This document shows positions 44,998-64,000 of a stretch of DNA of 64,000 bases, piece after piece. A program made the position numbers and the translations under genes. This stretch comes from Branchiostoma floridae (lineage: Eukaryota; Chordata; Leptocardii; Amphioxiformes; Branchiostomatidae), in the NCBI RefSeq assembly GCF_000003815.2, contig NW_023365757.1, forward strand, positions 284,610 through 348,609. The letters are read 5' to 3'. The notes beneath the pieces are model-generated. The model saw only the letters and a program-made list of their open reading frames with translations, was not told the DNA's origin and did not search any database. How positions within the stretch are numbered: the stretch's first letter is position 1; every line of letters begins with the position of its first letter.

Positions 44998-45676
44998 TCA
45001 GTCCTAATCCAATTGTAAAGTCTTGTGCGCTTTACATGAACAGTGAATAGTTCAACAGATGTCAGATAAGAGATATACTAACTCAGGATAGACATTTGAC
45101 CTAAACAAATACGACCCCTCTCTTTATACTGTCACGACTAACACGTCGGTCTAAATACAAAGCTATCAAACGCACACTGCTTCAAACTAACCAAACAATA
45201 AGTAACGTTTATGTTTGTTCAGTGACACGGTGTTGACTAAATGGGAGGACGCCCAGTCACTATGAAAACGTCCGACAGTTTGAACAAGGAGCAAACAGAC
45301 CTTCAAAAGCTGATAACCTTTAGACTTGTAGATAATAAATCTAAAACTAGTTAAGGACACCTATTGGACAAGCGAGACCTGAGGCTGTGAATGGAGACAT
45401 CATATACGTTCAAAAATGAGGCGACTGTTCAAGAAACACTTTTATGTAGAATTTCTGACACTTTGAAGTTAGCTGGATTTCATTTGACAATATGGACAGT
45501 GGCGATATGCAATAAAACAAACTAATTAGGATTGAATAGTGGTATTTTGTTTAAACACCTGAAATTATCAGTGATGATAAAAACTACAAAACAGCCCTCG
45601 TGCCTGGCTATTTAGTTCGTTGGTTAGCAGATTAGAGGTCATTTTGCCCCAGTCCCTGGCATCCGACGGTTCTATC

Positions 45677-55470
<9,794 letters not shown>

Positions 55471-56976
55471 ACTGTTTGACGAATTAGAAGCTTTCATAAC
55501 GCATTTATAGTCCTATAGTCGTGACTGATTTCTAACGTTTGGCGGTGATCACTTCCTTCCGTTTACTAAAGATCACAAAACTTTTGTACATAATTAATGA
55601 CAACTACGTGCCAGAGTTTCTACACCTTGTGGTAGTAAGTCAGTATTGTCCCGAGAAGGGCAAGAAATACTGCCGAAATGGCAGATAATAGGTACTAGTA
55701 TACTAGTTGTGTGCAAGAGCGTTTTAGATTCTTAGTTTAACCTACAAAGTCTGGTTGTAGAAAATGATTTTTGGTGCAGAAGTTTAGTAGTGCCTTTTCT
55801 TATAGCTTTAGACAATTGTTTTATTCCTTCTGATTAGCTGTAACGTTTAGCTTACCTACGCATCATACGTGCTAGAAAAAGTCTTGATGGTGTATTTTCA
55901 AAACACTCATGACGGCATTTGTGTAGCTATAAGATCTTTTTTCTAAATAAATGAGAGCAAAGAAATTTAAAACAATTGCGTCAGCATCATTATTCACAGC
56001 TTTTATGAGTGAATTTTATTACCTCTACCAAGAAGGTTATTTCGTTAGCAAGACCAAGCATATTACATGATTCCCATTGATTTTAATGCATTTCACAACG
56101 TGAAGGTCACAAAAGGACGAAGGTCTATAATTCCTGGTTATACATTGAAACATTTTGTACGTCGACAAGGTCATAAATGGTCACCTATCGTCCATTTACA
56201 ACAATTTCGTGAAAGCGGGGCGCCTGTAATTCGTCATGAACCTAGTAATTGCACAATTTTACGGCCAGATAATGACGAAAATTATAATGACAATGGTCAG
56301 AATCCGTCACAACATTATGTTCACTATGTAAACAACTGCCATCTACTTACAACACCTTTACAACACCGGGATTCCCACAATTAATATTCCGAACTACTTT
56401 AATCAAGGAGCTTTTATCAGCAGATAAAAGCTCATTGGTTTAATTTTCTTTTAACATTTCTTTATCTATGAGCTCAAATCGGCTCACATGCCGCTGTTCA
56501 TAGAGGTTATGAGGGAGGAGGTAAGGGTCAGATAAAATGCACAACAGAGATACAGTTTACGTCATTATACGTAATAGTGCAATTTCGGTCACGTAAGGAC
56601 GGAGACAAACTATTCCTAAAATCTGTTAAAACATCACATACGTCATCAAGGTCGTGAAAGATCTACAACCTTCCATTTAGACAAGTACATTTTATGGATA
56701 ACAAACTCCTCAGGCTATATAAGTTCAATGCAAGAGGACGAATGAAAAGAATATGTTGGCAAGATGGCGAGGTTTTCCAAATAGTCACCATAAACGTTCT
56801 GACAAGAATTGATGCAACAAAATATTCACAGCCAAGAAGTCTTTTATTTCTGTATTCAAAGCAACAATTCTGTTTCACAAAGTTAACAACCACCGTCAAG
56901 GCTACAATTGTTCCCACTTGTCATATAGAACTAGTTTTACATCAGGATCTATAACTCTTTTCATGCCTACATGTAA
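55471..56976. other. 3' flank of GH1-B, no gene recognised
   Basis: Contains a 105-codon open frame (56067-56384) and an 86-codon one (56694-56954) without recognised domains, signal peptides or splice support; I do not call them genes. Confidence 0.5.
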
Positions 56977-57177
56977 CGTTAGTTCACCTATATCCGTTGT
57001 ACCCCAAAACAGGATATTTAGGGATATCACGTTGATGAACGGTGGTTTCAACTTGCATTTTTTTCAATATAATGCAGTTTGAGACCACCGTCCGTCGACT
57101 TGATATCCTAAAATACCCTGGTGTTAAATACAACGGATAAAGGTTACCCCACGAATAAAGGTGAACTAGTGTTATAC
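56977..57177. mobile_element. Foldback MITE, copy 2 (pair with 34249-34475)
   Basis: The ends aacgttagttcacctatatccg and cgaataaaggtgaactagtgtt are inverted repeats. A second inner pair (ggatatttagggatatcacg.. / ..gatatcctaaaataccc) makes the element fold back. The marker accaccgtccgtcgacttgatatcc links it to 34249-34475; the isolated end cccacggataaaggtgattagcgtta lies near 61839. Confidence 0.7.
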
Positions 57178-57732
57178 CTCAATTGTGTCACCTGTACAGT
57201 GTAATACAATCCAGGCTACCACGCAATACATTGTCCCATTCATATTGTACCTTCTCGTCATGTTGACAATGTTCGTATGGGGAGCAATTTTTTTTCAGAT
57301 TCAAAGTAATGAGCGCTCTGATGTCATTCATAAAATTTACTTGCTGTGGCCTAACTATATTTTTGTGATAAGAGGGTGCTAAAACAGTGGCCCCATAACA
57401 TCAGAGCTGACATGTCAACTACAAAGGTTGAGGTTCGTGTTGAAAAGTAGCTAGGCAGGATATGTAACGGAAATGTCCGCAAACTAAGAAAAATTAATCT
57501 TGAAGTACATCTAGATCTGTGTTGGTCGAATTCTATATCAAATAGGATTTATTTGTCATTTTCTGCATGATGTGACATCATAAATGCAGTGGATTATTTG
57601 CCCATTCCTTGATAGCAACGGGTGTCGTTTTGTCGACAAATGACTGTAATTGTTGGGAAATTACATTTGAATACGTTACTGTTACATTTCGAATGATATA
57701 ATTTCCAAGACTCTGGTTACAAATTTGCCCGG

Positions 57733-60298
57733 TCACCCACGCCCGGGTCCCCAGCATTTGCCGATGACGTCACCGCGTTTGACAGGCAGACATCTCAGCC
57801 CCGGCCCGCACGGACACTGCCAGTAGTACCGCGGACTGGTGTGGGGGTACGGGACGAACCTTTGGAAGGAAACATGTGTAAGATTTAAACTAGTAGGCCA
57901 AATATAGCACCACATAAATATTAATCTAACAACTATCCACCACCTAAAAGTCAACAACATTCGTACATTGTATATCTTATAACACAGCTCAGATAGCTTT
58001 GCAAATATTACAACGTTCATCAAACAGGTACCCAAAATCTATCTACAGAATCAAAATACAACTACCGACCGGTTACAAAAATTCGATTCTTGCAATGCAT
58101 GAGACATATTCACTGCTTAGATCCAAAACAGTACCCCCTAAACTACACCCCTAAACAATATCTCTATGAGAATCCGAAGGTACTAGTAACTAGAAGGGTA
58201 CCAATTGCAAGCCAAACATACAAAGTTTTCCTTCACAATAGTGTATATCCTCTGTTTATACTTACTCCAACACTTTTCATATATTTGGTGATCAGCCCCT
58301 CAATCTCTGTCCTGCCACTTGCTACATTGTGTAGTCGACCACCACTTGGTACATGTCTGTTACTTTACTAGTTACCATGATGGCAACCACTGACCTCATT
58401 TGTTTGACAAAGAAGAAAAAGGAAAACATAACAGTCAAAAGCTCAATAAAATACGAAAAAGAGAACTAACGCCTCAAGGAGGAGGTGACAGTCGTCCCCT
58501 TCAGCAGCGGGCGGTTTGCAGACAGGAATTCCTGAAAGTATCCCGGATGTGACGAAGGACGCACAGCATGACCCTTGACCTCGCCCCACAATGCACTCCA
58601 TATCATTTTCGCACACCTGTTGGTGTAAGAAATGATAAAGCCGTTTCTCCTATATGTAGCCCTTTGTCAAGCTACTCGCACATGATACTAATTATAGTAC
58701 ACCATTAGGCTCAACGAGCGATCGCTATTGTTGTTTATGTTGTGCCTACCAGGACGTCAGAAGATTGGATTAAAAATTAGCAGATCAAATTACTGGTTAA
58801 TATGGAAATCAATATTTTGCCAAACACCTGCTTTTTGCACACCACTGCGTCACAGTGACATCATAGTGATCGCTTGTATACACCTTTCTCACGCGGCGGA
58901 CAACTAGATCAATGAGGCAAACAAAAGACTGTACATCATAATTAGCAGCTCAACCAATAATAGTCTTACAATTAGGTAAGAGACCAATAAGAGAATGGCT
59001 AGATGTCCGTCAAATATTCGCATTACTATGTTTTATTTGTGTGACCAATCTATGCTACTCTGAATCGCTACATATTTCGATGCATAGCACTAGTTATAAA
59101 ATTTATATTGTGAAAATGTGTGTGGTGTGGGGAAAAACTAAATGGGAGCTGATTTTAGAAATAGGTTTTGTCTGTTTGCTTCATTGGCCTCGTTTTAGAT
59201 CTATCATGGCCGCCACGCGTGAGAAAGGTGTATTGTGTGCGAGTAAAAAGAGGTTTCGATATTGCAAACCTGTAAATTTGGCTTATATTTCTTTTTTCTT
59301 ATATTTCTTTTGCAGCTTGTATGCTTACACAGTTTTAAGTTCTGATTGGTATGTTGTGGCTGTTCTAAGACCTAATTGACTCCTTTCATAAGAAGAAGAA
59401 AGAAGATCACATTCGCAAAAGCAATATGATTTCCTAGCTGGAAACCATTATTACCATAATTAGATCACTGAATAAAGATAACGGGTGGCATCTAATCATA
59501 AAGCGGCAGTGCAAATTCTCAGAAATCCTGAGTGCTATACCATTCATTTTAAACGTTATTATAGGCTTCAAACCATCTGAACATATTTGAATCATCCACT
59601 GAATGTAACGGTATAAAATATCAAAGAAAGATGAATAGCGTGTATCATCATATAGCAATAATGGAAACATTTCGTAATGCGTGCATCCAAAAACATTACT
59701 GTGAATAAGATTTATTTGAAGCGTTTCAATATTACACATGAAACAGAAAAAACGAGATAAGGACAAACGGAAACGTGTTGGAATACAAATTTCACGTAAA
59801 TTGTCCTGAATTGTCGTAAATTGATCTTAAAGAGGTAATTTTGAAACCCCATGTGATCATAATCACAATGATTGTCATTGATTTGGAATCTGAGGGCGTT
59901 TAGTACATTCAGTTTAATTTTAGCGTAGTGTACCGCGTGACATACTCGTTGTGAGTGGATCAATTAAATCTGTCTCGATAGGCATCTTGTACCTTAAAAT
60001 CCTAGCATTAACAACATTTTTGAGGCAAGTTTTGTATGAGAGGTATTCAGATTGACGTCAATGGCCTCTTACGAGCATTAATATCTGAAACATCCTGTTG
60101 AATGACATTTGAGTGTTCGTATAACGAGTACCTCACTGGAGTATTGCTGTACCTTGATGACATGTGTTTTTGGACATACAAGGACAACGTGGCAATGTAC
60201 TCAAGTTAGTAAGGCGATTTAATATTGATACATACAAAGTACAAAAATGCAAAGGTAGCCCCGTAGTCTTTTACGGAGAGAAAGAGTAAGAAGGAGAA

Positions 60299-60333
<35 letters not shown>

Positions 60334-60804
60334 CTGAGACGGAGACTGAGACAGAGAGAGAGAGAAGAGAGAGAAGATAGAGAGACAGAGAGCGAGACAG
60401 AGACAGAGAGAGAAAGGGGGTAGGCTAGGTGAGAGCAGCTATGGGTACTCACTCTCTCCCCTCCCTCTTACACAGACAGAAGACAAAAAAGAAGAAAGAC
60501 AAGCGACCACCCCGTCTTCAACAAAAATGTGACCCAAATCGGTGTTAGAGCCTTCAAGAAGAGGAAGCAGCCGATAACAGTAAAAGGTTACCTGAAAGCG
60601 CACGTCTTTGGTCTATCAGGTTTACTACCTCATGTGATCTGATAGAAACAAAGATGATCAAGGATCTAGGAAGGAACGGAGGGAGCATATAAAACAGTAC
60701 AAACGTACCCCAGTCATGATGATAGCTCCAGATGCTTGCAGAACGATCAAAGTGAGAAGAGTTGTCGCCACGGCCGCACGCCCAGTCGGACCGACCATCA
60801 TCAT
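57733..60804 (-). CDS. Secreted prokineticin/AVIT-like 10-cysteine peptide
   Basis: Three exons on the minus strand: 60804-60709, 58616-58471 and 57859-57733. Splice sites are GGG/gtacgt, ccaacag/GTG, GGC/gttagt and ccaaag/G, and phases join to 122 residues. Residues 1-26 are a signal peptide (hydrophobic AVATTLLTLIVLQ, then ASG as the cleavage motif). The mature chain would start AIIMTGVCENDMEC, close to the prokineticin start AVITGAC. It has exactly ten cysteines in prokineticin order: C-x5-C, a CC pair, C-x9-C (CKPPAAEGDDC), then CPC-x5-C and a last C (GKCW). Prokineticins are secreted ligands for G-protein-coupled receptors, and the AVITG start is needed for activity. Exon 1 ending just after the N-terminal hexapeptide also matches what I recall of vertebrate PROK genes. 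A colipase or Dickkopf C-terminal fold is the main alternative. Four degenerate repeats lie just upstream. Confidence 0.85.
58290..58420 (-). repeat. Dispersed repeat, inverted relative of 54080-54450
   Basis: The reverse complement shares aatgaggtcagtggttgccatcatgg and ctgtcc(t)gacattt-like text with 54080 onward and 34900 onward. Located in intron 2 of the prokineticin-like gene. Confidence 0.45.
60271..60420. repeat. (GA)n/(GACA)n microsatellite
   Basis: Purine-rich gagaga and agacag repeats in intron 1 of the prokineticin-like gene. The rest of the 2.1-kb intron 1 shows no exon I can support. Confidence 0.9.
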
Positions 60805-60883
60805 TGCTGTCAGCCTGTGATCTGTTGACGAAGTTGTTAATGCATGATGTTACGTCAAACGGGGATAACTAGCTCTTAAAGCT

Positions 60884-61470
60884 GTATGGTGAGCTGTTTA
60901 TGATTGGCTGCTTGAGAAACATAAATGACGACGATTTAAGGGACCGTTTCATTATGCAAATGTTCAATCGTTGTAGCCAGTATATGTTCCGTTGCTCTCT
61001 ATGATGACGAAGTTCTTAAAGCACTAAAATTTACATATGTGATTAAACAGCTCGAATGTGTTAGTAAGCTGTTTATGATTGGCTGCCGACAAAGATTTAA
61101 GGGACCGTTTCATCGTTTAAATGTTTTATTATTTCTTTGGTCTTCTCTCGTGACAATTTAACATTTACGAATGGTACGCTATTTGCAATTGACTATTAAC
61201 AAAACCTAAATGACGATGATTTAAGGGAACGTTTCATCATCCAGATGTTGCATCCTGTTGCTGTCGGCCTTTGGGCTGCAGTATCCTCTGATAGAGAATG
61301 TTCAAAAGTACTGTTTATACATTACAAACAGCTATCTCAATGACGTATAGGAATATGTATGGAAATAACGTATGGGAATAATGTTTACAATTGGCTCCTA
61401 AAGATGTTTAAAGGACGACGATGTAAGGGACCGTTTCATCCTACAAATGTCTCATCGTTGCTGTCAGTTT
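60884..61470. repeat. Degenerate repeat, four copies, upstream of the prokineticin-like gene
   Basis: The core ga(c/t)gatttaagggaccgtttcatc recurs at about 60931, 61095, 61215 and 61410. It is usually preceded by tgtttatgattggct(g) or tttacaattggctc and followed by aaatgtt.atcgttg(c/t)tg. Spacing is 120-200 bases. It lies 80-670 bases upstream of the start codon (minus sense), so it could be promoter sequence or a decayed tandem element. Confidence 0.75.
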
Positions 61471-61479
61471 TTCGTCTAC

Positions 61480-63485
61480 TCTCTTCTTCCTTGAAGAAGT
61501 TTTCAATTTATTATCTATGCCTATGAATAGTGAGCTATCTTTTTTATTCATTTATGTAGCATTAAAAAAAGGGACAAAGTTGCACCAAACTCCAGTTGTG
61601 AAATTCATTTTGAAAGTGCCACTAACATAAAAACAGGAATAAAACATTAAGCCTTTACAAACGTAATTTATAGCAATATGGATAGAGTTGTACTGAGGTA
61701 TCAATTCAACACCGTCTGGGAGTACAAAATAACCCCATGCTAAAAGGACTCTTTCAAATTACCGTTCTTAGTGTAAAGCTACATTCATACCAAATTATGG
61801 TCATTTGGTTTAAACACCGGGAAAGAGATATAGGTTACCCCACGGATAAAGGTGATTAGCGTTAAATAACATACCGCGTATTGATCAGGGTATATTATTA
61901 ACAAGTGACATAATTATGCTTTCTTTGACGGTTGTGTTGTCTTCTCTGATGTGTGACATTGTGACTATATCGCATACAGAGCACATCACATCGACGTATA
62001 CCAAAAACTTTACGTAATACCCTATTTGAATTTAAGGAAGCTACTTTACGCTCTATGCTACATTTCGAAGTTCCCAACGCATTACGCAAATCATAACCAT
62101 CTTTTGGCAAATTGTATCTTTGATCTATTTTCGTTTAATATATATTAGCACTAGTTAGACCGCGGAAATTAGAAAATTGAAGCCACTCATTGAAGTAAAT
62201 TAGATGAATTGCTGACGCACAAACACCTTTTCATCGGTTTAATTAGATTTCTTGCTGTGTTGCGGTAACGTTTGATATACGTAATTACTCTGTGACTGGA
62301 GGGTAACCCCCGTCGGCAGAATATTGTGAACGGTCTATGTGTTGAGTGTTCACGCCTACATTGTATATCTTTATGTTCCGTTTGTCACATTCATATGTGG
62401 TTTGGCATGTCGTCTGTACTCAGCTGCGCGATGATGCACGCTAATTCAACGTTAATCGTTATCGGTATATTCTTTATGAAGCGTTATTGGTCTTTTTAAT
62501 TCAACGTTAATCGTTACTTCTTATACCGAATTCAAAGTTAAGCGTTACCAAGAAATTCTTCGTAACAAGTCTCGAAGCCAAATGTCAGATAGAGTCCCAT
62601 AAAATGCGGGAAATGGCGTTTCAAAGGGCCCAGATTCCAAAATTTCCCGGTCTACCGGCCTTCGGCCCTGGTAAAAGTATGTTGCGGAAGCGTCGCCCGC
62701 AAAAACCTTTTCACTCATACAGAATTTAGTGTCAAATTTAGCTTATATTCAGGTAAAATGTACTCCTCGAATGAAAAAAAAGAGGTTTCTCCGGATCGAT
62801 CCGGACCTCCCTTATTGACTGTAAAACTTTGTAGAAATGAACTATGCTTCGCTCTTGTTATTTTCTTTGCAAATTCGACAGGTAAGCCCCAAAACGTGTG
62901 AATTCCTGATCGTATAATCTGTTTATTTTCTAATAGGTCCAACATCCGGTCCACCAATTTTTTCAGGTCCGTTTTTCCGGACCAGTCCAATAAGAAAACC
63001 GGTTTTGTACCGGTACAGTGTACCGGTACCCACCCCTATTCTATCACAAGAAATAACGTAAGCGTCAAAATGGAGTACAATATTAGACATGGCGAAAAAT
63101 ATACGATTGTGAACCGCAACACGTGACGTGATAAAATCAGAGCTACACGTGCTGTGAATGATCAGGTAGGTATCTAAAACAAATGCAAGATCTTTTACCC
63201 CTTGAACTCATGTTGGTATAACCCATTGGTCTTCTTGCAGATGTGACAAATTCAATGACAATATTTCTATCGATTGTAACAGCACAATTACCCCTTTTGC
63301 AATGATATCAAAATTAAAATTTTTTTTTTAATCGTATGCAATTTTGTAAAATGTGTATTGAAAAACATAAAAAGCAAACCCCCAACTCAGGGTTTTTGGT
63401 ATATCCATTTGAACTTTGACCCTAAAAGCTTTGCTAGTGCTAAAATCTGTCCGTATATTTCCACATTTCAAGATTTGTATTACAG
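61480..63485. other. Intergenic, no gene recognised
   Basis: Holds a MITE end near 61839, a twice-repeated phrase aattcaacgttaatcgtta (62446 and 62498), and the hAT-like repeat at 62805-63038. No coding exon found in the rest. Confidence 0.5.
62805..63038 (-). repeat. hAT-like repeat related to 38152-38584
   Basis: The reverse complement begins TAGGGGTGGGTACCGGTAC and follows the 38152 element through accggttttcttattgga, ggacctgaaaaaatt, ggtggaccggatgttgga and attcacacgttttgg. The far end is not clear. Confidence 0.8.
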
Positions 63486-63802
63486 GGATCCCATTGCAGT
63501 GGAGACGAGACCACTTCTATGAGGAGGACCTAGAACCGTTTTCTCGGTGAGGACGCTTGTTTGTCAGGGTTTGGGCATAGTTGTTGATCATGACGTTCCG
63601 GTGTTGTTGTTTTGAATGGAAGGGGGAGGGGGGCGGCAAATCTTATTTTTCTGTTGGCCGACTTTGCAGGCACACCGAGTGGGTGCAGGACATGCAAACC
63701 ACAGGATATTTATCTTATGACTACCGAGACTCATGCAAGTATACAAAAGTAACGGGTTCCGCACTGGTGGAATATTTGTCAGCACTGGATATCCAGAGCT
63801 GA
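63486..63802 (+). CDS. Two exons of an unidentified gene
   Basis: Exon 63486-63546 (acceptor ttgtattacag, donor CG/gtgagg) reads IPLQWRRDHFYEEDLEPFS(R). A second exon from 63670 (acceptor gactttgcag) continues in phase: RHTEWVQDMQTTGYLSYDYR. It either runs to a stop at 63800-63802 or leaves at a weak donor (ACAAAA/gtaacg) at 63748. The amino-acid composition, phase match and good splice sites suggest real coding sequence, but I do not recognise the family. Other exons would lie upstream, where I found none, or beyond the window. Confidence 0.4.
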
Positions 63803-63905
63803 AACGTCCTCAGCACTGGAAATCCATAACTCCGTTTCAAGTGCTGACAAAAGGGCTTCCAGTGCTGAAGCTGCCTCAGCACTGGATTTCCAGGGCTGAC
63901 GCCTC
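63765..63905. repeat. Short repeat, cagcactgga(a/t)(a/t)tccag unit
   Basis: cagcactggatatccagagctga, cagcactggaaatccataactc and cagcactggatttccagggctga recur with inverted relatives (ttccagtgctgaagctg). It overlaps the end of the open frame of the last exon, so that frame's C-terminus may be repeat-derived. Confidence 0.65.
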
Positions 63906-64000
63906 CTCCACTGAGCAAACCACAATTTGCCCAGGCCCTAGTCAGTTGAGCCTTTAGAGCCGATATGGGCACCCTGCCGTAGACTGTACACTGCTCCCCG

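Noticed and set aside
56067-56384. 105-codon plus ORF after GH1-B
   Set aside because: No domain, no signal peptide, no paralogue in the window and no good splice sites; its length is compatible with chance.

Overview
The window reads as nuclear DNA of an invertebrate deuterostome, most likely a lancelet (Branchiostoma-type). This is inferred from small-exon genes with GT-AG introns, tandemly duplicated single-domain GH1 glycosidases, ankyrin-MYND and NHL-repeat genes, a linker-type C2H2 zinc-finger gene in one coding exon, and many short inverted-repeat elements, non-LTR retrotransposons and tRNA-derived SINEs. No species was confirmed by any search. Exon boundaries were chosen by hand from splice motifs, reading phase and agreement between paralogues. 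Three 100-N runs are assembly gaps.

Layout. 80-1036 (+): 3' exons of an ankyrin-MYND gene. 3582-14992 (-): a four-exon gene for a 698-residue single-pass membrane protein with 25 cytoplasmic 11-residue Tyr-Glu-Asn repeats, a transmembrane helix, a Thr-rich stalk and an NHL domain; its first intron holds a full-length RTE-type retrotransposon inserted at the end of an older CR1-like element. 19301-20368 (+): a 12-finger C2H2 protein. 20.4-28.2 kb has no recognised gene; it holds 162-bp and ~210-bp tandem arrays and an apparent 2.5-kb insertion flanked by two apparently identical 670-bp TTAA-ended elements. 28263-32447 (+): a complete five-exon ankyrin-MYND paralogue of the first gene. 32.8-37.9 kb is repeats. 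37966-43798 (+) and 45677-55470 (+): tandem GH1 beta-glycosidase genes with matching exon lengths; the first lacks its two 5' exons and has Asp at the catalytic acid/base position. 57733-60804 (-): a three-exon gene for a secreted 10-cysteine peptide of the prokineticin/AVIT type. 63486-63802 (+): two exons of an unidentified gene.

How the genes relate. No operon-like pathway is visible. The GH1 pair is a tandem duplication, probably encoding GPI-anchored surface proteins, and the ankyrin-MYND pair is a duplication about 31 kb apart. The most notable items are the prokineticin-like ligand, the membrane NHL protein with about 18 potential phosphotyrosine-x-Asn docking sites, the GH1 copy with altered acid/base residue, and a minisatellite in GH1 intron 1 built from that intron's own 3' splice site and the first bases of exon 2.
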